Assembly (NCBI GenBank): GCA_949752735.1
Contig: OX457053.1
Location: 27,936,997-28,000,996 of the forward strand
Reading direction: 5' to 3'
Origin: Lumbricus terrestris
Lineage: Eukaryota; Annelida; Clitellata; Crassiclitellata; Lumbricidae
Length of the DNA stretch: 64,000 nt
Made by a program: the position numbers and the translations under genes. Shown here in pieces: positions 15,601 through 28,500 of the stretch (within the stretch, counting starts at the first letter, position 1; every line of letters starts with the position of its first letter). Under the pieces are notes generated by a model. It worked only from the letters and a program-made list of their open reading frames with translations, searched no databases and had not been told where the DNA came from.

Positions 15601-18600
15601 CGCATCGTCAAAATTTCGTCATATTTTCAAGAAAACCTTGATGGTTAGTCCATTGGTTTTTTCTTGCAAAAATTTCGACCGCTTGCAATCATCTTCAGAT
15701 TAAGTGAGCGTGTGAGGGAGACGTCAGGTATCACAATTAAAAAGAGATTTCGTCATTTGATATGACCAGAATGAAGATATGTGACTTTCTCTATATCTGT
15801 TTCCATAGTGATCCGAATCGATCTGAGCCTAACTCTGTTGTGGAATTGCGCAGTGATCATCAAAGATGAGGGGGAAGTACATCCCTAGTCATCACTAGGC
15901 CTACCCTACCTATCTAATATGTAATTTTGAAAGGATTCCTGCATAGTCAAAATTTCGTCATATTTTCAAGAAAAACCTTGATGGTTAGTCCATTTGGTTT
16001 TTTCTTGCAAAAATTCCGACCTCTTGCAATCATCTTCAGATTAAGTGAGCGTGTGAGGGAGACGTCAGGTATCACATTTCCATAGAGATTTCATCATTTG
16101 ATATGACCAGAGTGAAGATATGTGACTTTCTCTATATCTGTTTCCATAGTGATCCGAATCGATTTGAGCCTAATTCTGTTGTGGAATTACGCAGTGATCA
16201 TCAAAGATAAGGAGGAAATACTTCCCTAGTCATCACTAGGCCTTACCTACCTATCTAATATGTAATTTTGAAACGATTCCCGCATAGTCAAAATTTCGTC
16301 ATATTTTCAAGAAAACCTTGATGGTTAGTCCATTGGTTTTTTCTTGCAAAAATTTCGACCGCTTGCAATCATCTTCAGATTAAGTGAGCGTGTGAGGGAG
16401 ACGTCAGGTATCACAATTAAAAAGAGATTTCGTCATTTGATATGACCAGAATGAAGATATGTGACTTTCTCTATATCTGTTTCCATAGTGATCCGAATCG
16501 ATCTGAGCCTAACTCTGTTGTGGAATTGCGCAGTGATCATCAAAGATAAAGAGGAAATACATCCCTAGTCATCACTAGGCCTACCCTACCTATCTAATAT
16601 GTAATTTTGAACCGATTCCCGCATAGTCAAAATTTCGTCATATTTTCAAGAAAAACCTTGATGGTTAGTTCATTGGTTTTTTCTTGCATAAATTTCGACT
16701 TCTTCATTGGTTTTTTCTTGCATAAATTTCGACTTCTTCCAATCATCTTCATGTAAGTTGAGCGTGTGAGGGAGACGTCATGTATCACAATTAAAAAGAG
16801 ATTTCGTCATTTGATATGACCAGAATGAAGATATGTGACTTTCTCTATATCTGTCTCCATAGTGATCCGAAGCGATTTGAGCCTAGCTCTATTCTCGAAT
16901 TATGCAGTGATCATCAAAGATAAGGAGGAAATACATCCCTAGTCATCACTAGGCCTACCCTACCTATCTAATATGTAATTATGAAACGATTCCTGCATAG
17001 TCAAAATTTCGTCATATTTTCAAGAAAAACCTTGATGGTTAGTCCATTTGGTTTTTTCTTGCAAAAATTCCGACCTCTTGCAATCATCTTCAGATTAAGT
17101 GAGCGTGTGAGGGAGACGTCAGGTATCACATTTCCATAGAGATTTCGTCATTTGATATGACCAGAGTGAAGATATATGACTTTCTCTATATCTGTTTCCA
17201 TATTGATTCGAATCGATATGAGCCTAACTCTATTCTCGAATTATGCAGTGATCATCAAAGATGAGGGGGAAGTACATCCCTAGTCATCACTAGGCCTACC
17301 CTACCTATCTAATATGTAATTTTGAAACGATTCCCGCATAGTCAAAATTTCCTCATGTTTTCAAGAAAACCTTGATGGTTAGTTGATTGGTTTTTTCTTG
17401 CAAAAATTCCGACCTCTTCCAATCATCTTCAGATTAAGTGAGCGTGTGAGGGAGACGTCAGGTATCACATTTCCAAAGAGATTTCGTCATTTGATATGAC
17501 CAGAATGAAGATATGTGACTTTCTCTATATCTGTTTCCATAGTGATCCGAATCGATCTGAGCCTAACTCTGTTGTGGAATTGCCCAATGATCATCAAAGA
17601 TAAGGGGGAAATACATCCCTAGTCATTACTAGATCTACCCTACCTATCTAATATGTAATTTTGAAACGATTCCCGCATAGTCAAAATTTCGTCATATTTT
17701 CAACAAAAACCTTGATGGTTAGTTCATTGGTTTTTTCTTGCAAAAATTTCGACCTCTTGCAATCATCTTCAGATTAAGTGAGCGTGTGAGGGAGACGTCA
17801 GGTATCACATTTCCATAGAGATTTCGTCATTTGATATGACCAGAGTGAAGATATATGACTTTCTCTATATCTGTTTCCATATTGATTCGAATCGAAATGA
17901 GCCTAACTCTATTCTCGAATTGTGCAGTGATCATCAAAGATGAGGGGGAAGTACATCCCTAGTCATCACTAGGCCTACCCTACCTATCTAATATGTAATT
18001 TTGAAACGATTCCTGCATAGTCAAAATTTCGTCATATTTTCAAGAAAGCCTTGATGGTTAGTCCATTTGGTTTTTTCTTGCAAAAATTCCGACCTCTTGC
18101 AATCATCTTCAGATTAAGTGAGCGTGTGAGGGAGACGTCAGGTATCACATTTCCATAGAGATTTCATCATTTGATATGACCAGAGTGAAGATATGTGACT
18201 TTATCTATATCTGTTTCCATAGTGATCCGAATCGATTTGAGCCTAATTCTGTTGTGGAATTACGCAGTGATCATCAAAGATGAGGGGGAAGTACATCCCT
18301 AGTCATCACTAGGCCTACCCTACCTATCTAATATGTAATTTTGAAACGATTCCTGCATAGTCAAAATTTCGTCATATTTTCAAGAATGCCTTGGTTCATT
18401 GGTTTTTTCTTGCAAAAATGTCGACCTCTTCCAATCAGCTTCAGATTAAGTGAGCGTGTGAGGGAGACGTCAGGTATCACAATTCCAAAGAGATTTCGTC
18501 ATTTGATATGACCAGAATGAAGATATGTGACTTTCTCTATATCTGTTTCCATAGTGATCCGAATCGATCTGAGCCTAACTCTGTTGTGGAATTGCGCAGT

Positions 18601-21600
18601 GATCATCAAAGATAAGGGGGAAATACATCCCTAGTCATTACTAGACCTACCCTACCTATCTAATATGTAATTTTGAAACGATTCCCGCATAGTCAAAATT
18701 TCATTGGTTTTTTCTTGCAAAAATTTCGACCTCTTGCAATCACCTTCAGATTAAGTGAGCGTTTGAGGGAGACGTCAGGTATCACATTTCCATAGAGATT
18801 TCGTCATTTGATATGACCAGAGAGAAGATATATGACTTTCTTGATATCTGTTTCCATATTGATTCGAATCGATATGAGCCAAACTCTATTCTCGAATTGT
18901 GCAGTGATCATCAAAGATGAGGAGGAAGTACATCCCTAGTCATCACTAGGCCTACCCTACCTATCTAATATGTAATTTTGAAAGGATTCCTGCATAGTCA
19001 AAATTTCGTCATATTTTCAAGCAAAAACCTTGATGGTTAGTCCATTTGGTTTTTTCTTGCAAAAATTCCGACCTCTTGCAATCATCTTCAGATTAAGTGA
19101 GCGTGTGAGGGAGACATCAGGTATCACATTTCCATAGAGATTTCGTCATTTGATATGACCAGAGTGAAGATATGTGACTTTCTCTATATCTGTTTCCATA
19201 GTGATCCGAATCGATTTGAGCCTAATTCTGTTGTGGAATTACGCAGTGATCATCAAAGATAAGGAGGAAATACTTCCCTAGTCATCACTAGGCCTTACCT
19301 ACCTATCTAATATGTAATTTTGAAACGATTCCCGCATCGTCAAAATTTCGTCATATTTTCAAGAAAACCTTGATGGTTAGTCCATTGGTTTTTTCTTGCA
19401 AAAATTTCGACCGCTTGCAATCATCTTCAGATTAAGTGAGCGTGTGAGGGAGACGTCAGGTATCACAATTAAAAAGAGATTTCGTCATTTGATATGACCA
19501 GAATGAAGATATGTGACTTTCTCTATATCTGTTTCCATAGTGATCCGAATCGATCTGAGCCTAACTCTGTTGTGGAATTGCGCAGTGATCATCAAAGATG
19601 AGGGGGAAGTACATCCCTAGTCATCACTAGGCCTACCCTACCTATCTAATATGTAATTTTGAAAGGATTCCTGCATAGTCAAAATTTCGTCATATTTTCA
19701 AGAAAAACCTTGATGGTTAGTCCATTTGGTTTTTTCTTGCAAAAATTCCGACCTCTTGCAATCATCTTCAGATTAAGTGAGCGTGTGAGGGAGACGTCAG
19801 GTATCACATTTCCATAGAGATTTCATCATTTGATATGACCAGAGTGAAGATATGTGACTTTCTCTATATCTGTTTCCATAGTGATCCGAATCGATTTGAG
19901 CCTAATTCTGTTGTGGAATTACGCAGTGATCATCAAAGATAAGGAGGAAATACTTCCCTAGTCATCACTAGGCCTTACCTACCTATCTAATATGTAATTT
20001 TGAAACGATTCCCGCATAGTCAAAATTTCGTCATATTTTCAAGAAAACCTTGATGGTTAGTCCATTGGTTTTTTCTTGCAAAAATTTCGACCGCTTGCAA
20101 TCATCTTCAGATTAAGTGAGCGTGTGAGGGAGACGTCAGGTATCACAATTAAAAAGAGATTTCGTCATTTGATATGACCAGAATGAAGATATGTGACTTT
20201 CTCTATATCTGTTTCCATAGTGATCCGAATCGATCTGAGCCTAACTCTGTTGTGGAATTGCGCAGTGATCATCAAAGATAAAGAGGAAATACATCCCTAG
20301 TCATCACTAGGCCTACCCTACCTATCTAATATGTAATTTTGAACCGATTCCCGCATAGTCAAAATTTCGTCATATTTTCAAGAAAAACCTTGATGGTTAG
20401 TTCATTGGTTTTTTCTTGCATAAATTTCGACTTCTTCATTGGTTTTTTCTTGCATAAATTTCGACTTCTTCCAATCATCTTCATGTAAGTTGAGCGTGTG
20501 AGGGAGACGTCATGTATCACAATTAAAAAGAGATTTCGTCATTTGATATGACCAGAATGAAGATATGTGACTTTCTCTATATCTGTCTCCATAGTGATCC
20601 GAAGCGATTTGAGCCTAGCTCTATTCTCGAATTATGCAGTGATCATCAAAGATAAGGAGGAAATACATCCCTAGTCATCACTAGGCCTACCCTACCTATC
20701 TAATATGTAATTATGAAACGATTCCTGCATAGTCAAAATTTCGTCATATTTTCAAGAAAAACCTTGATGGTTAGTCCATTTGGTTTTTTCTTGCAAAAAT
20801 TCCGACCTCTTGCAATCATCTTCAGATTAAGTGAGCGTGTGAGGGAGACGTCAGGTATCACATTTCCATAGAGATTTCGTCATTTGATATGACCAGAGTG
20901 AAGATATATGACTTTCTCTATATCTGTTTCCATATTGATTCGAATCGATATGAGCCTAACTCTATTCTCGAATTATGCAGTGATCATCAAAGATGAGGGG
21001 GAAGTACATCCCTAGTCATCACTAGGCCTACCCTACCTATCTAATATGTAATTTTGAAACGATTCCCGCATAGTCAAAATTTCCTCATGTTTTCAAGAAA
21101 ACCTTGATGGTTAGTTGATTGGTTTTTTCTTGCAAAAATTCCGACCTCTTCCAATCATCTTCAGATTAAGTGAGCGTGTGAGGGAGACGTCAGGTATCAC
21201 ATTTCCAAAGAGATTTCGTCATTTGATATGACCAGAATGAAGATATGTGACTTTCTCTATATCTGTTTCCATAGTGATCCGAATCGATCTGAGCCTAACT
21301 CTGTTGTGGAATTGCCCAATGATCATCAAAGATAAGGGGGAAATACATCCCTAGTCATTACTAGATCTACCCTACCTATCTAATATGTAATTTTGAAACG
21401 ATTCCCGCATAGTCAAAATTTCGTCATATTTTCAACAAAAACCTTGATGGTTAGTTCATTGGTTTTTTCTTGCAAAAATTTCGACCTCTTGCAATCATCT
21501 TCAGATTAAGTGAGCGTGTGAGGGAGACGTCAGGTATCACATTTCCATAGAGATTTCGTCATTTGATATGACCAGAGTGAAGATATATGACTTTCTCTAT

Positions 21601-22530
21601 ATCTGTTTCCATATTGATTCGAATCGAAATGAGCCTAACTCTATTCTCGAATTGTGCAGTGATCATCAAAGATGAGGGGGAAGTACATCCCTAGTCATCA
21701 CTAGGCCTACCCTACCTATCTAATATGTAATTTTGAAACGATTCCTGCATAGTCAAAATTTCGTCATATTTTCAAGAAAGCCTTGATGGTTAGTCCATTT
21801 GGTTTTTTCTTGCAAAAATTCCGACCTCTTGCAATCATCTTCAGATTAAGTGAGCGTGTGAGGGAGACGTCAGGTATCACATTTCCATAGAGATTTCATC
21901 ATTTGATATGACCAGAGTGAAGATATGTGACTTTATCTATATCTGTTTCCATAGTGATCCGAATCGATTTGAGCCTAATTCTGTTGTGGAATTACGCAGT
22001 GATCATCAAAGATGAGGGGGAAGTACATCCCTAGTCATCACTAGGCCTACCCTACCTATCTAATATGTAATTTTGAAACGATTCCTGCATAGTCAAAATT
22101 TCGTCATATTTTCAAGAATGCCTTGGTTCATTGGTTTTTTCTTGCAAAAATGTCGACCTCTTCCAATCAGCTTCAGATTAAGTGAGCGTGTGAGGGAGAC
22201 GTCAGGTATCACAATTCCAAAGAGATTTCGTCATTTGATATGACCAGAATGAAGATATGTGACTTTCTCTATATCTGTTTCCATAGTGATCCGAATCGAT
22301 CTGAGCCTAACTCTGTTGTGGAATTGCGCAGTGATCATCAAAGATAAGGGGGAAATACATCCCTAGTCATTACTAGACCTACCCTACCTATCTAATATGT
22401 AATTTTGAAACGATTCCCGCATAGTCAAAATTTCATTGGTTTTTTCTTGCAAAAATTTCGACCTCTTGCAATCACCTTCAGATTAAGTGAGCGTTTGAGG
22501 GAGACGTCAGGTATCACATTTCCATAGAGA
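12650..22530. repeat. 3,732-bp eleven-monomer higher-order repeat, about 2.6 copies
   Basis: Rare variants recur at exactly the same spacing: GAACCGATTC at 12,877, 16,609 and 20,341; TTGCCCAATGATC with its CCC at 13,851, 17,583 and 21,315. Both series give 3,732 and 3,732. Eleven copies of the GAGGGAGACGTCA landmark lie in one unit. No indel accumulates between copies, which indicates very recent amplification. The register breaks at about 22,531, where the sequence jumps to a monomer like that at about 6,790. Confidence 0.93.
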
Positions 22531-25500
22531 TTTCATCATTTGATATGACCAGAGTGAAGATATGTGACTTTCTCTATATCTGTTTCCATAGTGATCCGAA
22601 TCGATTTGAGCCTAATTCTGTTGTGGAATTACGCAGTGATCATCAAAGATAAGGAGGAAATACTTCCCTAGTCATCACTAGGCCTTACCTACCTATCTAA
22701 TATGTAATTTTGAAACGATTCCCGCATAGTCAAAATTTCGTCATATTTTCAAGAAAACCTTGATGGTTAGTCCATTGCTTTTTTCTTGCAAAAATTTCGA
22801 CCGCTTGCAATCATCTTCAGATTAAGTGAGCGTGTGAGGGAGACGTCAGGTATCACAATTAAAAAGAGATTTCGTCATTTGATATGACCGGAATGAAGAT
22901 ATGTGACTTTCTCTATATCTGTTTCCATAGTGATCCGAATCGATCTGAGCCTAACTCTGTTGTGGAATTGCGCAGTGATCATCAAAGATAAAGGGGAAAT
23001 ACATCTCTAGTCATCACTAGGCCTACCCTACCTATCTAATATGTAATTTTGAAACGATTCCCGCATAGTCAAAATTTCGTCATGTTTTCAAGAAAACCTT
23101 GATGGTTAGTTCATTGGTTTTTTCTTGCATAAATTTCGACTTCTTCATTGGTTTTTTCTTGCATAAATTTCGACTTCTTCCAATCATCTTCATGTAAGTT
23201 GAGCGTGTGAGGGAGACGTCATGTATCACAATTAAAAAGAGATTTCGTCATTTGATATGACCAGAATGAAGATATGTGACTTTCTCTATATCTGTCTCCA
23301 TAGTGATCCGAAGCGATTTGAGCCTAGCTCTATTCTCGAATTATGCAGTGATCATCAAAGATAAGGAGGAAATACATCCCTAGTCATCACTAGGCCTACC
23401 CTACCTATCTAATATGTAATTATGAAACGATTCCTGCATAGTCAAAATTTCGTCATATTTTCAAGAAAAACCTTGATGGTTAGTCCATTTGGTTTTTTCT
23501 TGCAAAAATTCCGACCTCTTGCAATCATCTTCAGATTAAGTGAGCGTGTGAGGGAGACGTCAGGTATCACATTTCCATAGAGATTTCGTCATTTGATATG
23601 ACCAGAGTGAAGATATATGACTTTCTCTAGATCTGTTTCCATATTGATTCGAATCGATATGAGCCTAACTCTATTCTCGAATTATGCAGTGATCATCAAA
23701 GATGAGGGGGAAGTACATCCCTAGTCATCACTAGGCCTACCCTACCTATCTAATATGTAATTTTGAAACGATTCCCGCATAGTCAAAATTTCCTCATGTT
23801 TTCAAGAAAACCTTGATGGTTAGTTCATTGGTTTTTTCTTGCAAAAATTCCGACCTCTTCCAATCAGCTTCAGATTAAGTGAGCGTGTGAGGTAGACGTC
23901 AGGTATCACATTTCCAAAGAGATTTCGTCATTTGATATGACCAGAATGAAGATATGTGACTTTCTCTATATCTGTTTCCATAGTGATCCGAATCGATCTG
24001 AGCCTAACTCTGTTGTGGAATTGCGCAATGATCATCAAAGATAAGGGGGAAATACATCCCTAGTCATTACTAGATCTACCCTACCTATCTAATATGTAAT
24101 TTTGAAACGATTCCCGCATAGTCAAAATTTCGTCATATTTTCAACAAAAACCTTGATGGCTAGTTCATTGGTTTTTTCTTGCAAAAATTTCGACCTCTTG
24201 CAATCACCTTCAGATTAAGTGAGCGTGTGAGGGAGACGTCAGGTATCACATTTCCATAGAGATTTCGTCATTTGATATGACCAGAGTGAAGATATATGAC
24301 TTTCTCTATATCTGTTTCCATATTGATTCGAATCGATATGAGCCTAACTCTATTCTCGAATTGTGCAGTGATCATCAAAGATGAGGGGGAAGTACATCCC
24401 TAGTCATCACTAGGCCTACCCTACCTATCTAATATGTAATTTTGAAACGATTCCTGCATAGTCAAAATTTCGTCATATTTTCAAGAAAGCCTTGATGGTT
24501 AGTCCATTTGGTTTTTTCTTGCAAAAATTCCGACCTCTTGCAATCATCTTCAGATTAAGTGAGCGTGTGAGGGAGACGTCAGGTATCACATTTCCATAGA
24601 GATTTCATCATTTGATATGACCAGAGTGAAGATATGTGACTTTATCTATATCTGTTTCCATAGTGATCCGAATCGATTTGAGCCTAATTCTGTTGTGGAA
24701 TTACGCAGTGATCATCAAAGATAAGGAGGAAATACATCCCTAGTCATCACTAGGCCTTACCTACCTATCTAATATGTAATTTTGAAACGATTCCCGCATA
24801 ATCAAAATTTCGTCATATTTTCAAGAAAAACCTTGATGGTTAGTCCAATGGTTTTTTCTTGCAAAAATTTCGACCGCTTGCAATCATCTTCAGATTAATC
24901 TCACATTTCCATAGAGATTTCGTCATTTGATATGACCAGAGTGAAGATATATGACTTTCTTTATATCTGTTAACATATTGATTCGAATCGATATGAGCCT
25001 AACTCTATTCTCGAATTATGCAGTTATCATCAAAGATGAGGGGGAAGTACATCCCTAGTCATCACTAGGCCTACCCTACCTATCTAATATGTAATTTTGA
25101 AACGATTCCTGCATAGTCAAAATTTCGTCATATTTTCAAGAATGCCTTGGTTCATTGGGTTTTTCTTGCAAAAATGTCGACCTCTTCCAATCAGCTTCAG
25201 ATTAAGTGAGCGTGTGAGGGAGACGTCAGGTATCACATTTCCAAAGAGATTTCGTCATTTGATATGACCAGAATGAAGATATGTGACTTTCTCTATATCT
25301 GTTTCCATAGTGATCCGAATCGATCTGAGCCTAACTCTGTTGTGGAATTGCGCAGTGATCATCAAAGATAAGGGGGAAATACATCCCTAGTCATTACTAG
25401 ACCTACCCTACCTATCTAATATGTAATTTTGAAACGATTCCCGCATAGTCAAAATTTCATTGGTTTTTTCTTGCAAAAATTTCGACCTCTTGCAATCACC

Positions 25501-28500
25501 TTCAGATTAAGTGAGCGTGTGAGGGAGACGTCAGGTATCACATTTCCATAGAGATTTCGTCATTTGATATGACCAGAGAGAAGATATATGACTTTCTTGA
25601 TATCTGTTTCCATATTGATTCGAATCGATATGAGCCAAACTCTATTCTCGAATTGTGCAGTGATCATCAAAGATGAGGAGGAAGTACATCCCTAGTCATC
25701 ACTAGGCCTACCCTACCTATCTAATATGTAATTTTGAAACGATTCCTGCATAGTCAAAATTTCGTCATATTTTCAAGAAAGCCTTGATGGTTAGTCCATT
25801 TGGTTTTTTCTTGCGAAAATTCCGACCTCTTGCAATCATCTTCAGATTAAGTGAGCGTGTGAGGGAGACGTCAGGTATCACATTCCCATAGAGATTTCAT
25901 CATCTGATATGACCAGAGTGAAGATATGTGACTTTCTCTATATCTGTTTCCATAGTGATCCGAATCGATTTGAGCCTAATTCTGTTGTGGAATTACGCAG
26001 TGATCATCAAAGATAAGGAGGAAATACTTCCCTAGTCATCACTAGGCCTTACCTACCTATCTAATATGTAATTTTGAAACGATTCCCGCATAGTCAAAAT
26101 TTCGTCATATTTTCAAGAAAACCTTGATGGTTAGTCCATTGGTTTTTTCTTGCAAAAATTTCGACCGCTTGCAATCATCTTCAGATTAAGTGAGCGTGTG
26201 AGGGAGACGTCAGGTATCACAATTAAAAAGAGATTTCGTCATTTGATATGACCAGAGTGAAGATATGTGACTTTCTCTATATCTGTTTCCATAGTGATCC
26301 GAATCGATTTGAGCCTAATTCTGTTGTGGAATTACGCAGTGATCATCAAAGATAAGGAGGAAATACTTCCCTAGTCATCACTAGGCCTTACCTACCTATC
26401 TAATATGTAATTTTGAAACGATTCCCGCATAGTCAAAATTTCGTCATGTTTTCAAGAAAACCTTGATGGTTAGTTCATTGGTTTTTTCTTGCATAAATTT
26501 CGACTTCTTCATTGGTTTTTTTTGCATAAATTTCGACTTCTTCCAATCATCTTCATGTAAGTTGAGCGTGTGAGGGAGACGTCATGTATCACAATTAAAA
26601 AGAGATTTCGTCATTTGATATGACCAGAATGAAGATATGTGACTTTCTCTATATCTGTCTCCATAGTGATCCGAAGCGATTTGAGCCTAGCTCTATTCTC
26701 GAATTATGCAGTGATCATCAAAGATATGGAGGAAATACATCCCTAGTCATCACTAGGCCTACCCTACCTATCTAATATGTAATTTTGAAACGATTCCTGC
26801 ATAGTCAAAATTTCGTCATATTTTCAAGAAAAACCTTGATGGTTAGTCCATTTGGTTTTTTCTTGCAAAAATTCCGACCTCTTGCAATCATCTTCAGATT
26901 AAGTGAGCGTGTGAGGGAGACGTCAGGTATCACATTTCCATAGAGATTTCGTCATTTGATATGACCAGAGTGAAGATATATGACTTTCTCTATATCTGTT
27001 TCCATATTGATTCGAATCGATATGAGCCTAACTCTATTCTCGAATTATGCAGTGATCATCAAAGATGAGGGGGAAGTACATCCCTAGTCATCACTAGGCC
27101 TACCCTACCTATCTAATATGTAATTTTGAAACGATTCCCGCATAGTCAAAATTTCCTCATGTTTTCAAGAAAACCTTGATGGTTAGTTCATTGGTTTTTT
27201 CTTGCAAAAATTCCGACCTCTTCCAATCATCTTCAGATTAAGTGAGCGTGTGAGGGAGACGTCAGGTATCACATTTCCAAAGAGATTTCGTCATTTGATA
27301 TGACCAGAATGAAGATATGTGACTTTCTCTATATCTGTTTCCATAGTGATCCGAATCGATTTGAGCCTAATTCTGTTGTGGAATTACGCAGTGATCATCA
27401 AAGATAAGGAGGAAATACATCCCTAGTCATCAGTAGGCCTTACCTACCTATCTAATATGTAATTTTGAAACGATTCCTGCATAGTCAAAATTTCGTCATA
27501 TTTTCAAGAATGCCTTGGTTCATTGGTTTTTTCTTGCAAAAATGTCGACCTCTTCATATCAGCTTCAGATTAAGTGAGCGTGTGAGGGAGACGTCAGGTA
27601 TCACATTTCCAAAGAGATTTCGTCATTTGATATGACCAGAATGAAGATATGTGACTTTCTCTATATCTGTTTCCATAGTGATCCGAATCGATCTGAGCCT
27701 AACTCTGTTGTGGAATTGCGCAGTGATCATCAAAGATGAGGGGGAAGTACATCCCTAGTCATCACTAGGCCTACCCTACCTATCTAATATGTAATTTTGA
27801 AACGATTCCTGCATAGTCAAAATTTCGTCATATTTTCAAGAAAACCATTGGTTTTTTCTTGCAAAAATTTCGACCGCTTGCAATCATCTTCAGATTAAGT
27901 GATCGTGTGAGAGAGACGTCAGATATCACATTTCCAAAGAGATTTCGTCATTTGATATGACCAGAATGAAGATATGTGACTTTCTCTATATCTGTTTCCA
28001 TAGTGATCCGAATCGATCTGAGCCTAACTCTGTTGTGGAATTGCGCAGTGATCATCAAAGATAAGGGGGAAATACATCCCTAGTCATTACTAGACCTACC
28101 CTACCTATCTAATATGTAATTTTGAAACGATTCCCGCATAGTCAAAATTTCATTGGTTTTTTCTTGCAAAAATTTCGACCTCTTGCAATCACCTTCAGAT
28201 TAAGTGAGCGTGTGAGGGAGACGTCAGGTATCACATTTCCATAGAGATTTCGTCATTTGATATGACCAAAGTGAAGATATGTGACTTTCTTGATATCTGT
28301 TTCCATATTGATTCGAATCGATATGAGCCTAACTCTATTCTCGAATTGTGCAGTGATCATCAAAGATGAGGAGGAAGTACATCCCTAGTCATCACTAGGC
28401 CTACCCTACCTATCTAATATGTAATTTTGAAACGATTCCTGCATAGTCAAAATTTCGTCATATTTTCAAGAAAGCCTTGATGGTTAGTCCATTTGGTTTT

